Assembly (NCBI GenBank): GCA_947095535.1
Contig: OX352774.1
Coordinates: forward strand, 219,592,965-219,656,964
Origin: Poecilobothrus nobilitatus
Lineage: Eukaryota > Arthropoda > Insecta > Diptera > Dolichopodidae
Length of the DNA: 64,000 nucleotides
Reading direction: 5' to 3'
A program made the translations under genes and the position numbers. The notes beneath the pieces were generated by a model, which ran no database searches, was not told the DNA's origin, and saw nothing but the letters and a program-made list of their open reading frames with translations. This document shows, one piece after another, positions 24,020 through 35,819 of this stretch. Each line of letters starts with the position of its first letter. Position 1 is the stretch's first letter.

Positions 24020-25730
24020 AAAAAAAAAATAATTAAATAATAAAATTTAATTATTTTTTTTTTTTTTTGAAAAATTATTTTTGATATAACTAAAAAGCAA
24101 CAAAGTACTTATAAATTAAACATTTTAAAACACAAGTTCCATACTGAAACAATTTCTTAAATTTGGAAGCATCAAAAGAATTTGATATTGGTTTGGTACC
24201 TAAATTAAAACTTTTAAAATTAAAAACTTGTTATTTTATAAAGTTAAGAACTAAAGATCAGGTCTCAGTTCATATATTAATTATGTATCATATATCTTGC
24301 CTCTTTAAGAGCTATGAAAGCTCAAAAATTTGTAAATTTGAAATTATCAAACAACTATAAAATTTTCATATCTTCCTGCACTAATTTTTTCAAAAACTAA
24401 AATAAAAAAAAAATATATAAACCTGATATTATATTTTACCATATACATAAAACGTTTAAATTGCCTTTTGATTTAAAAAATTGCTACTCTTATTTAAAAA
24501 TGACCACAACAGAATATCAGAATACATATTTTTAACTCAGGATAATTTCGAAAGAAAAATTTTAAATTTGATAAAAGTGTGTATTAGAAAATAAAATTTT
24601 ATTGAAATAAAAATATCTTAGACGACAAAAAGAGATTATATAGTTTTCAGCTCGAAAAAATGCTTAATAAACAATTGAATTAAAATGTAAGTAAGTATGT
24701 CGGTAAAGCCCGCTATCCACGGAATTTTATATTATGGATAACGATTAGATTTATGTAATTGAAAAATTTTCATCTCTATTAAAAATAAAACTATATGTAG
24801 AAGAATCTCACTAGAAATAATTTCAATAAGCACAAGGACAATTCTACGCTATTTAACTTATTTTAACTCTAACAGTATTCGTTTAGTCTTGAAAATCTCT
24901 AAGTTTAAAAAATAATAAATTAAATTGCATTCGAGGAATTTTTTCTTATAGTGGGGGAATTATATAAGAGTAAAAAAATTGTAATAGTAGTAGACCACAC
25001 AGAGTCATCGTCCTTTTAAACAAAATAATCAAATAGAGTAATTAGGAGAAATTTTAGAAGAAAAAATTATGAGGAGTATTATAAAATAAAAGATTCAGAT
25101 ATTATTTTAATTTTTTAAAATTTAAATTTTTATAAAAATTATTAAATTTTATACACAAAAAAAAAAATATTTTCCATTAAAAATACAAAGTATCCACACT
25201 ATTTCACGTCAAGGTAACCCACCTGAGCAAATTATTTATTTATTTTTTTTTTTCTACCTAATTTTATTTGTTAGTTTGCTTTTCTTTTAATTATTAAAAA
25301 AAAAAAATTTATTTTAAAATATAAAATAAAATTTTTTTATCAAATAAACAAACAAAGAGAAAAAAAAAACATTAAATAATTAAGAAGTCAAATAATTTTT
25401 TAAAATGACGTAAATCAAATTTATAAAAAGGATTACCTAACGGTATGTGTTATACCGTAAAAAAATTAAAAATTTATATGATTATTATGGTAAAAATATT
25501 TTTTACGATATTAAAAGTATAATAATATTATTCTTAGATTAAAAAACGAATAAAACTTTCGTTAAATTTGAAGCACATCATAGTTTTATTTTTTGTTTTG
25601 TTTTTTTACAAAAAGCCGAATCGTTTTTATTTTTACCGACCGCATATACAAATGCATAAGGTGGGTATTGTTTTCCCAACAAAAAATTTGTACCCGAGAT
25701 TTTTGCAATTTTGCAAATATAAAATTTTTA
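24020..25730. other. AT-rich intergenic DNA, no gene seen
   Basis: No ORF with recognisable features. Nothing beyond A/T homopolymer runs was recognised. Confidence 0.5.
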
Positions 25731-25739
25731 GTGTAATGA

Positions 25740-25780
25740 CGGTGTATGTGTGTGTGTCTGTGGGTATGTCTGTGGGCACA
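25740..25780 (+). repeat. TG-rich microsatellite-like tract
   Basis: Imperfect TGTGTG/TCTGTGGG tract followed by an AACGACCGAGCGGAATTTTT block that resembles dispersed-repeat sequence. Confidence 0.5.
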
Positions 25781-25926
25781 GCTTAAACGACCGAGCGGAA
25801 TTTTTTGAGATTTCATATTTAGGGTTTACACTTTTTATTATTTTTAACTTCTATTATTTTTGAATGAAAAAACAATCATGTACATATGTATGGATGTATA
25901 TATGAACCCAGCCGGAAAAAGAAGCA

Positions 25927-25946
25927 TTCCAGCATACATGCTGGAA
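25927..25946. repeat. 20-bp palindrome
   Basis: TTCCAGCAT and ATGCTGGAA are perfect 9-bp inverted arms around two bases, set among GAAGC/GCTTC motifs just left of the GCAC-family copy at 26001. A further palindrome (CGCTTCTTTAGAAGCG) lies at 28118-28133 on the other side. Confidence 0.6.
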
Positions 25947-26000
25947 GTAATCCAAGTAAGGTAAGAAGCGTTTCCTGTTCCATACTTTTATTGCTTCTTT

Positions 26001-27301
26001 TTTCCAAAAAAAATTTGAAAAAATGTGCCTATTAGTTTCACTCTGTCCGTCCGTCCGTTTGTCCGTCTGTTTACAAAACTTCTACACCGTTAAAGATAGA
26101 GAAAACAATTTTAACCATGGATAGGTCTCATAAAAAAATTAATTTTGTGGAATAACTTTTTCATGTAGCCCCATCCATCAGGAAACTACAGCCCCTCAAA
26201 CTTTGGAAAAGCTTTATTTTGAAACGCGTATATCTCATATTTCGCTTAACATTATTTCAATCTGAAAACGCAATTCGACAAGAATTTTTTTTACCTTTGT
26301 AAATTAATATCAAAATTATATATAGTTTTTAAATTTAGTATTTAAATTTACCGTTATGTGAAAATCAAATTTTGCATGATTTTTTACCTTCATAACTCCG
26401 GCACGCTTTTAGATCGGGGTTTGAAATTTTGAGGCAAGAAAAAACTTTTAGAATTAGTTTAAGTTTATTTATTTTAAGTTAGATTTAGTGTAAGTTTGCT
26501 CAGAAATTTTTTTTGTACCGCCGCCTGTTTATAAGCTATTAGGGCTCAAAAATAGAAAATTTGCTATTTTCAAACATCTGTAACTTAGGCACCTGTACAC
26601 ATTTTTCTTCGGCAAGACAAAAAAATTAAAGCTCCAGAAATATATTTTTATGTATATGGTTTATACATAAAAATATATTTTTATGTTAATGGTTTCTTTT
26701 AATTGTATAGGGTTCCAAAGTTACAGCCCCCCAAATTTGCTAAAAAGTCCCATTTTCAGATGTATATATCTCAGGCTCTGCATAATAGTTTTACAATATA
26801 AAACCGCTAGAAGACCGAAAATTTTGCTATCTCTATAAAACAATATCAAAATTATTTTGTATGATATTTCTTTTTCCATAACTCCGACACGCTTTGAGAT
26901 AGGAACCTGAAATTTTGAGACAAGAACAAACTTTTAGAATTATTATCAGTTTCCCCAATAATTTTTTTTTAGCACCCCCTGTTTAAGAGTTATTACGGCT
27001 CAAATATTGAAAATTTGCTATTTTTAAACACCTGTAACTTGGGCACCTGTAAAAAATTTTCTTCGACAAGACATGAAAGTTAAAGGTTTAATAATCTATT
27101 TTAACGCGTGTTAACGGTTTTCCTTAGTTATATAGCGTTCCGGACTTAGAGCCGTTTAAAATTCGAGAAAGAAGTCTTATTTTCACTTTTTTTCTTATTA
27201 CATGAAATTTTCAAATTTTTATGCAAGTCACAATTCTAAACAGTTTGTACTGTCTTTTGGAAATGTGCGCTTTTAAAAACCGTTGGTTACATTCTACCTT
27301 G
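26001..27301 (+). repeat. GCAC-family dispersed repeat, copy 2 (long version)
   Basis: Starts within the TTCCAAAAA motif of the left end, has the GTCC block (26047-26070), and repeats its inner module: CATAACTCCG(G/A)CACGCTTT occurs at about 26393 and again at about 26879. It ends like copy 1 (GGAAATGTGCGCTTTTAAAA...). The extra 0.45 kb relative to copies 1 and 3 is this internal duplication. Confidence 0.8.
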
Positions 27302-27602
27302 TTTATAAAGCTTTTTAAACACAACTAGTTTAATTTGATTAAAATTGTATAACAATAAATAATATTATCGACATACATATTATATAAATAAGAAAAGCAA
27401 ATAAAAAAAATAATAATTATTAATTTAAAAAGTTTAAACATTTTTATATCAATTAAATGTTTTTATATTAAATTTATTTTTGTATAATCTGTTCTTTGCT
27501 GTACGATCCAGCTTTCACATTCTCTTCAAATTGGACTCTTTCTCTTCAATATTTTAATTTTTTGCAACTTTTGAAATACAAAATTATATGTTATACACCT
27601 AT

Positions 27603-27805
27603 TAGGGGCCTCGGTGGCCTAGTGAGTAAGACCGTATAAAATACGCTGTAAACACCGAGGGAGTGTTGGTTTGAATCCCACACACGTCGTAAGAGTTATT
27701 CTGCCTTTCGACATTTACAGCCACGCCTGAAATGAAAGGCTGTATAATTTCCTGTTCACATTTATATGGCAGAGAAATGTATTAAAAAAAATATATGTAT
27801 ATGTA
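27603..27805 (+). mobile_element. SINE family A, copy with target duplication
   Basis: Full-length head and body. TATACACCTAT (27592-27602) and TATATACCTAT (27806-27816) flank it with one mismatch, consistent with an 11-bp target duplication. Confidence 0.85.
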
Positions 27806-28034
27806 TATATACCTATAAGTAATAGATGTTGCTGGTAAATGGCAATATGAAAAATTTACCAAAAAGATCAATTACAAACTTGCACTAGCGTAAATCACAA
27901 TACAATGAATAATCTAATCATTTTTTTTTAACAATTATTATTTAAACATAAAACAAGCAGAAACATGTATGTAACGGTATCATCGAAAACAACAAACATT
28001 CATAACCATGATAATAATATGTACATATGTACAT

Positions 28035-28235
28035 GCATTTCAGAGGTATAGAAAAAAATATTTCATTCGCTTCGGTTTAAAAAAAAAAACAAAAAACGAT
28101 CTCATTTGCTTCGGAAACGCTTCTTTAGAAGCGCTCTAAACTGCATGAAGCACTTCCCATTCATCACACGTTTTTTTTTTGTTTTAAAAGAGTGCTTCTA
28201 GATACCTTACAGAGGAAGTGCTTCTCTTTTTTCGC
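28035..28235. repeat. GAAGC/GCTTC-rich palindromic patch
   Basis: Several GAAGCACTTCC / GAAGTGCTTC motifs and a perfect 16-bp palindrome (28118-28133). Similar motifs lie at 25920-25995. This may be remains of one older repeat split by the GCAC copy and the SINE. Confidence 0.4.
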
Positions 28236-28239
28236 GTTG

Positions 28240-29085
28240 GGAATTTACTTATATTTTTACGATTAATTCATTGCCCATTATTGTTGTTGAATAAAAAATG
28301 TTGTTAAATTATTAAAAGTTATTTTGTTTTGATATAAATTATTATCTAAAAAATCTATGAAATTTCGAATTATGCTTTTTGTATAAGAGTAACCGGTTCT
28401 GTGGTGAACAAAGCTGACTTTTTTTTATTACAATAAACCGAATCGTTTTTGTTCTTGTTTTTTTATTAACTTAATCCACTAAAATACCACCTTTTCCTTT
28501 GTTCTTTAAGAACTCCATTTTACATAAAATTCGGCGAAATAAAAGGTTGAAGTGAGGAAAGTTGAAGTGTAGTTGAGAGTATTTGGGAGTAGTTCGCAAA
28601 TGGAATGCTAATTTATATCTTATTTACTCCTATTTAATTTGTATAGTCGGTATACATTCCTATCCTATTTAATTTGTATAGTGGTGTAGTTGGAAGTAGA
28701 AAAGAGTGGATTCTGTAAAAGGAATGTAAACATTATAGTATAGGAATTTATGATGAATAAACATGTTGGATACATTAAAAAAATTTAAAGGACATACAAA
28801 AGCTAAAGAATTAAATATCATAACCCAATATATACCAATTACCAATTGATTTTTAATTAATAAAATAAATTTAATATTAATTAAGCATTCACATTTCCAA
28901 AATAATTGTCTCTAAAAAAAAAATCTATACTTAAACTTAATAAACACACATACTTTTTTGTAAGTAGTTGTATTTTGATTCAAGTATAGATTTAAATTTT
29001 TGTCATTAAAAATAATTTTCTATCAGAATAAGTTTGATAATGAAACTTTATTTTTGAAGAATTTATACGTCTTACATGTATATTT
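28240..29085. other. AT-rich intergenic DNA, no gene seen
   Basis: Contains a local duplication (ATTTAATTTGTATAGT twice, about 28632 and 28667). No supported ORF. Confidence 0.5.
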
Positions 29086-29087
29086 TT

Positions 29088-30574
29088 ATACCCGTACGAT
29101 AAGGATCGGGTATATTAAAATTGCTCCTTCGTTTGTAACACCTCGAAATAAGCTAGCTAGATACACATTCAAAGGTATGGATCGGATCAGAAAAAAATTC
29201 TAAGTCGATTGAGCTTTCTCCATCCGTCCGTCCGTCAGCAACATAACTCAAAAAATAAGAAAGCTAGAGTTCCTAAATTAACGCAAAATATTCATACAAC
29301 AATTTGTAGTTTCTCTATTTTTTTTGGTTGAGATCCGAGCAAAACTTTGGGTAGCTCTCAAACACCTAACTTTTACATCCCCACATTTTTTTGAAATAGA
29401 GCCATGCAATTTTAACTGCTGATAGATATCATAAAAATATTAATTTTATTATTAACAACTTTTTTCTGTAACGGAGCTACAGCTCCCAAAGTTCGAAAAA
29501 GCTCTATATTTAAATTGTTATAACACAAGTTGTATAAGATATATCTTCAATTTGACAACGCCAAACAATTACTACTTTTATTAACTTTAAAAGTGTATAT
29601 ACAGTAAAAATATACTTGTGGCATACGGTGTCTTAATTTACCGTTATGCGAAACTCAAATTTTGCAAAATTCTTGATTCCTTCTATCTTCCAAACGGTTT
29701 AAGCTAGAAATTTGTAATTTTGAGAGAAGTTAGGTCTTTGAAAATAAGTATGAGTCATTTAAAAAAATATTTTTGTATCGTCTCCCGTTTCGGAACTGTA
29801 TGGGGTCAAAAACTATAAAATTCCTTATTTTTAAACACCTTTACACATTTTACTTCGGCAAGATATAAAAATTCAAGCTCCAGTAATATATTTTTACGTG
29901 TGCTAAAGGTTTCTTTAAATTGTATAGGGTTCCAAAGTTACAGCCCCCCAAAATTGCAAAAAAGCCCTATTTTCAAATGTATATATAGCTTAGTAGTTTT
30001 ACAATCTAAAAACACTTAAAGACCGAAAATTTTGTTATCTCCATAAAATAATATCAAAATTATGCAATATTTTGTAATTTACCATTTAAATTTACCTTTA
30101 TGTGAAAACCATATTTTGCATGAAATTTCTTTTTTCATAACTCCGGCACACCTTTAGATAGGAACCTGAAATTTTGAGACAAAAAAGAAATTAATATAAG
30201 TTCTCTTAGAAAATTTTTTTGTACTACCCCCTGTTTAAGAGCTATTAGGGCTGAAAAATTGAAAATTTACTATTTTTAGGTATCTGTAACCTAAGCATCT
30301 GTACAAATTTTTCTTCGGCAAGACATAAAAATTAAAGCTCCAGTAATATATTTTTACGTGTGTTAACGGTTTTTCTTAGTAATATAAAATTCCGGACTTA
30401 CAGCCCCATAAAATTCCAGAAAAGTCCTATTTGCACTTTTTTTTTTATTTATTTGTTTTTTATTTAATTAAATTAAAAAAATAATATTATAAGCAGAGTG
30501 ACAGGCTATGAACATACTAACGGTTCGTACGGGTATCTAAGAGTTGACAAAGGCAACTGTATTCTTCCTCGTTT
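29088..30574 (+). mobile_element. CCTCG-family repeat, copy 1
   Basis: The left end ATACCCGTACGAT...ATCGGGTATA is followed by TTCGTTTGTAACACCTCGAAA, GGTATGGATCGGATCAGAAA and a CCGTCCGTCC block. The right end has TTCGTACGGGTATC and TATTCTTCCTCGTTT; the ATACCCGTACGA/TTCGTACGGGTAT pair is an inverted terminal signal. The second half (about 29830-30430) carries blocks shared with the GCAC family (TTCGGCAAGATATAAAAATT, CATAACTCCGGCA), so the element is mosaic. A close relative lies at 37186-38741. Confidence 0.75.
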
Positions 30575-30584
30575 GATTTACTGA

Positions 30585-30912
30585 TAAAAAAAATGTTCAC
30601 GTTTTAAAAATAAATGAGCTAGGATCCTAAAATTTTTATCATTTCACCTTTGCAAAATTGATAGTTTTGATATTTAAATTCAGCATATTCGACGAGCGCG
30701 TTCGTCGAGTAGCTATCATACAACTTCTTTATTTATATAAAAATGATAGCTAGTAGAATCTGATATCCCAAAGCAACTAATTCATTAAAGTTAGATATCT
30801 GCAATTTTTTAAAAGATGATGATGAAGTTTTTTGGAAACAGCATAATATAATATGTTCATTCGCGTATCCTAGACTTGACACAGTTTACTCTGCACTCTT
30901 TCTCGTTTAATC
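30585..30912 (+). repeat. CCTCG-family repeat, decayed short copy
   Basis: Shares the GAGTAGCTATCATACAACTTC and AGACTTGACACAGTTTACTC blocks and the terminal CTCTTTCTCGTTTA with the copies at 30976 and 51509. Confidence 0.6.
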
Positions 30913-30975
30913 TTATTTTCTAAAATCTAATTTTTTTTCCAAAACTCTTATTTTCTCTAAAAAAAATTGTATTTT

Positions 30976-31860
30976 TATATCCGTATAAACTATGTTCAAG
31001 GGTATAATAAATTTGCCATTTGGTTTGTGACACCTTAATGATACACACGTTCGTAATAACTGAAAAAATAAAGGACTAGGAGGCTGAAATTTTTTTACGT
31101 CACTTTTGCGAAATTGTTAGTTTTGCTATTTAAATCCAGTTTTTTAGTCCGCCGAGTTCGAGTAGCTGCCATACAACTTGTTTCTTTATATGAAAACAAC
31201 TCAGTGTCTATTGAAGCTAGGTATTTGAAAATTAGTGAAGAGATGTCGAGTTACACGGCAAAAACTTTTCAAAAATGTGGTTGGCCTAGAGCAGCCGGTT
31301 CAGGCTTCTTACACCTCTTGGAACTTATTGAAGCTAGGCGTCTGCAATCCTACAAATGATGATCAAGTTTTATGGCGCAACTTCTGCAATAAATTTGGTT
31401 GTGCTAGTGCAACAGATTCGGGTAGCTATCATACAACTTCTTTTTTTAAATGAAAATAACTTCGAGACTATTGAAGCTAGGTATCTGAAATCTTGTAAAA
31501 AGATGTCGAATTGCATGCTAACAGCTTCTGTAAAATTTAGTTGGGCTAGAGCAGTAAGTTCAGGCTTCTTGCACATCTTGTAACTTTATGAAGCTAAGCG
31601 TCTGAAATCTTACAAAAGATGATTAAGTCTTAGGGCAATAACTTCGTAAAATTTGGTTATGATGGTGCAATAGATTCGGGTAGCTACATACAACTCCACA
31701 ATTTACATAAATATGTCTCGGTTATAGTTAACGTCAGTACTAAAACAGCTGAAATTTTTTAAAAGATGACCAAGTTTTATAGAAGCAGGATATATTACAT
31801 TCATACGGGTATCACAGAGTTAACACAGTCTAGTCTACTCTACTGCACTCTTCCTCGTTT
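30976..31860 (+). mobile_element. CCTCG-family repeat with about 260-bp tandem units
   Basis: Left end TATATCCGTATAAACTATG...AAGGGTATAATAAATTTGCC; right end CACTCTTCCTCGTTT. The landmark TTCGRGTAGCT occurs at 31156, 31417 and 31674, giving units of 257-261 bp. ORFs here are shadows of the repeat. Confidence 0.75.
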
Positions 31861-31869
31861 AAAAGGGTT

Positions 31870-32724
31870 TTAAAGATTTTACTAATAGGGATTTAAGGCT
31901 GCCGTACTTTGATTTTAAATTCTTGAATGTTGAAATATGTATGTACAAAAATAATTAGAAAATATTTGAAAATCAGCGTATTAGCAAGGATTATTAGCAG
32001 TAAGTTTAGTAACAGGGATTTTGAAGGCAGCAGCAGCCTTTTTTATTTTAAATGTTTTGCTGCTGAAATATATACATATATACAAAATATTTTGTGAGGA
32101 ATTTTTTTTTAGTTAGTCAAAAAATGAAATAGAATGAAAAACAAAGATTTTGATTAAAAAAGATATTGGAAAATAAGTTTTTGAAAAAATAATATTAAAA
32201 TAAATATGATTTCGGTGAAAACCAGAAATATGTACTTATAGGATTATTCAAATTTATTGTATCGGCTATGTTTCTTTTTTTTTGCTTGCTAATTATTCAA
32301 ATATTAAAACTGCACCTAAAACATACTGCATCACTGGTATATTCTGGAACAAAATGAAAGGTATGTTAAGATATTGTGAATATTATAGATAATTAATTTA
32401 TCTAAATAAATTTCACCATAGTAATTCCATATGTGGTACTAACAAATATAGAATTTTATTAAACTGAAATCTATACAATTCTACTTGTAGATTTTAGATA
32501 GAAGTTAATAAAGTATAATAAAATTTTTTTGTTTTATGTATTTGGATATTTGAATATTTGTTTATTAATATTAAGATATTTTGATATCTGTGGTTTGTAA
32601 TATATAAGTTAAAATTAGTTTTCTTATATAAATTAGTATTAAAAATTATAATTAATTTGAACACAACGCCGAATGGTAGTGGAATCAACTCAAAAACCAG
32701 AAAAAAAACTTTTGCTTTTTACTG
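31870..32724. other. AT-rich intergenic DNA, no gene seen
   Basis: Includes two related copies of TTAGCAAGGATT/TTAGTAACAGGGATTTTGAA-type sequence around 31890-32040. No supported gene. Confidence 0.45.
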
Positions 32725-33221
32725 CTATACCATCTTAATCCCTCTTAAATTTGAAGTCGGCATTTTAGTTATAGTATAATCCAGCTGCCATATATGATCA
32801 GTTGATTTAAAACACAAAATAAGGGAACTATATATTTTTTTTTCATTAATCCAATCTTTAAGTGCAGCTAAATTTCTTGATCTGTTGTTATCTGCTTTAA
32901 TGGTCAATTCTAGCGACTGTATATCATCCATCTGTTAATACATACAAGAAAATATAATTTATATAAACGTATTTATGTACAGATTTCTATTTATACAGAT
33001 CATATAATTTAAAAAATCAACAAAATTTATTTTATCATCTCTTTTTTTCTCGCAAAAAGAAGAGGCTGTATTCATTTTTTATAAGTTACCTTTAATTTTA
33101 CAGGTAATTTACCATAAAATAACGGTACATCAATAACCTTTTCAATAAACGACGGTATGTAAATTGTATAAATATATCACCTAAATAGTACATTCAAACA
33201 TACCAGATACGAAGCGTTCAT
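32725..33221 (-). CDS. Candidate small three-exon gene, function unknown
   Basis: Not recognised. Possible exons on the minus strand: 33221-33204 (MNASYL, donor GTATGT), 33137-33090 (VIDVPLFYGKLPVKLK, donor GTAACT) and 32931-32725 (MDDIQSLELTIKADNN... to ...RGIKMV, stop TAG). Introns would be 66 and 158 bp, all in phase 0, giving about 90 aa. The last intron has a good acceptor (TTAACAG). The first acceptor (GAAAAG) is weak. Exon 3 is mixed charged and hydrophobic, unlike the K/N/I/F-only random ORFs nearby, and contains the blocks NLAALKDWINEKK and SLILCFKSTDHIWQLDY. The reading could also extend upstream of the ATG (SSNASLDF is open) or be the end of a larger gene. No signal peptide is seen. 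It is not flanked by transposon ends. Confidence 0.4.
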
Positions 33222-33239
33222 AAAATCAAGGGAAGCATT

Positions 33240-34760
33240 GCTCGATAAAAACTTATAACTTATGGATGTTAGTGATCATAGTTCTTTTGTACTATATTAG
33301 CTTAATATGAAATTATACTAATTTGAATTTTTTTTTGTATATTAAATCGCAGATATTTGATATACCATTAATTTACTCCTGCATAATTAGTTGCAAAAAT
33401 TTATAGATATTTTCCAAATTATTCTGCCAAGTACCTACTTTATTATTTCATACATATGTTCAACATAAGTGATTTTAAGCATTTTACTCCATATAAGATT
33501 ATAATATATAACGTGAGTCACTTTTATGATTATGCCTTTTATGTCACCAGCGCTTACAAATTACAATAAAACAGATCATATACGTAACACTTCTTTATAT
33601 ATAAGCTTGGTGCAAAATTTAGATTTCTACAGACTGCACCATACAGATTTTATAGTATTTGCTAAATATATTTCTAGTCATTTTCATTCAATATTTTTTT
33701 TATTTTTAACGTTTGCATTGGCATTCATTTGTTTTTTGCCTATCCATTAAATTAATTAATCATCATTCAATCGTCTAAATAAAATTAATTGTTTATAAAC
33801 TTGCAAAAAAGAAAATTAAATGCAACCTCATTAAACATTTTCATACCTCGTCTCTAATACATTGTTATGTTCAAAACCGTCATAAGACTTAATTTTTTTA
33901 AAAATAAGTAAACATTTAATAATTAATTATAAAAAGTTTTAAACATCTGATTGTATAAATGACGTTTATTTAAAATAAAAAAAAAAAATAATATAATTAT
34001 TATAATCATTAATTTTTTATAGAATAATAAAAAAAAATAAAGAAAAAATTCAACATCTGTGGTTGTATTCTTATTTTGTTTTCTAAAATTTGTTTTAAGC
34101 CTTCATTTAATGTTTACTTTTTATTGTTAATATTTTGAAACGTTTGAACGACCTTAATTTCACATGGTAAAATATTTATTTTTAATATTTTATATATTTT
34201 TTTTTTAAATAAACTTTTATTTTAATGTTTAAACGTAATTGAAAAATATTTAAGCTTTTGTTATGCTTTTCCTTTTTTTTTTTTAATAATATTATTAGCC
34301 ACATTACCCTTTTTTTTGTCAGTTTATTTACAATCTATAAAATCGCTTACTCCCATGATTGACTCCTAGGTATTTAAGCATTTCAAAGATATCAAATTAT
34401 TTGATACTATAATCTTTGACACTATATAAACTTTTCAAAAATATAACTTGATATATATATAATGTTATAGTTCACTGAAAATTTGGCAGCTAATCAAAGC
34501 CACCTTCGTCTTTGTTGGATTGAACCGAAATTTATGGAGAAATAAAAGATTAGAATTACAAGCTATGTAATTTTAGTATGTGATGATACCCCTTAAGCCG
34601 GTATTACAAAATTACCTTTCAATTTTGTTGAAGAACATGAATTTAATTTCTCAATTTCTCAGTTTCTACCTTCTCCTACATTTTTTATAGATTTTTGTAA
34701 TTTTTTTTTATCAACTCTTGCTTTGGACTAACTCTTAAATTCGCTGTCGTCCTAAGAAGA
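33240..34760. other. AT-rich intergenic DNA, no gene seen
   Basis: An open frame at 33526-33750 has no recognisable features and ends in a segment (33695-33734) that is duplicated at 34761. No supported gene. Confidence 0.45.
33695..33734 (+). repeat. 40-bp segment duplicated at 34761-34800
   Basis: Contains AACGTTTGCATTGGCATTC. An identical 40-bp stretch sits 1.07 kb downstream, directly against the truncated 3' end of a minus-strand SINE. Confidence 0.85.
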
Positions 34761-34800
34761 TTTTTTTATTTTTAACGTTTGCATTGGCATTCATTTGTTT

Positions 34801-34940
34801 CAGCCTTTCCTATTCAGGCGTGACTGTAAATGTCGTAAAAGGGAATAACTCTTAGGACGTGTGTGGAATTCGAGCCCACACTCCCTCAGTGTTTACAGCG
34901 TATTTTGCACGCTCTTACAATCTAGGCCACCAAGGCTCCT
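34801..34940 (-). mobile_element. SINE family A, 3'-truncated copy
   Basis: Read on the minus strand: GGAGCCTTGGTGGCCTAG, then GGGCTCGAATTCC (B box) and the body up to CCTGAATAGGAAAGGCTG, where it stops. The last part of the body and the A-tail are missing, and the 40-bp duplicated segment is found instead. Confidence 0.85.
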
Positions 34941-35627
34941 TATTAATTTCTTATCTTCTTCATTTTCTTCAAATTTATGTAGTTGAAACAATTTCAAATT
35001 TGATTGAAACATACATTTATACATTTCAATATAGAAATACATATTATAATAGATTGGATACGAAATTCCAGTTTCAAAATATCATTTACATAATGTAAAA
35101 AAAAAAACAAAAAAGAAATTCCAAAAAAAAAAAACCCATAATTCAAAATTTAATGGTAAGCACTTTAAATAGTAGAAGCTGCTGCGCCAATAATACACAC
35201 TTTAACAAATTATCGAAATTGTGATTTTGTAACTACTAGAAAATCTGTTCTAATTAGTTTTTTACATGCATATATGTATAGTGTATAGAATAGAACATTT
35301 TCTTAGGGAATTTGTTTTGCGAAATTTTTGTTTTGGACTTTTTTGGAATTATTGTTTTTCGTTCTTTGGAATTTTGTGATTGGATTTTTTTTTTTTAGAA
35401 TTATGACACCCTCCCATTATATTATTATATATTATGATTTTTTGACAATTATTTTACAATTTAATAAATAGATGGTACACATAAAAATTATAAATATCAT
35501 TTGTTACAATTTAGTTAATTAAGTTTGAAATTTTATTAAAAATAAAATTTAAGGACTGGCGAAATATTTTTAGTGCTCTTTGAATTTTGCACACATATTT
35601 CAATTAATTCGTAAATAGACCTTTTAA

Positions 35628-35808
35628 GGAGGCCTCGGTGGCCTAGTTGGTAAGAGCGTATAAAATACGCTGTAAACACCGAGGGAGTGTGGGTTCGAGT
35701 TATTCCCCCTTACGACATTTACAGCCACGCCTGTACAGGAAAGGCTGTATAATTTCCTGTCCACATTTTTATGGCAAAGAAATGCATTAAAAAAAAAAAA
35801 AAAAAAGA
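35628..35808 (+). mobile_element. SINE family A, copy with B-box deletion and target duplication
   Basis: Near-consensus head, but about 20 bp are deleted right after GGGTTCGA, destroying the second half of the B box. It ends in a run of 18 or so A. AGACCTTTTAA (35617-35627) and AGACCATTTAA (35809-35819) flank it with one mismatch. Confidence 0.85.
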
Positions 35809-35819
35809 AGACCATTTAA

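Noticed and set aside
31114..31583. Three plus-strand ORFs of 72-81 codons with similar sequence
   Set aside because: Internal repeats of the CCTCG element (about 260-bp units); the same ORF appears in the intronic copy at 51891-52115.
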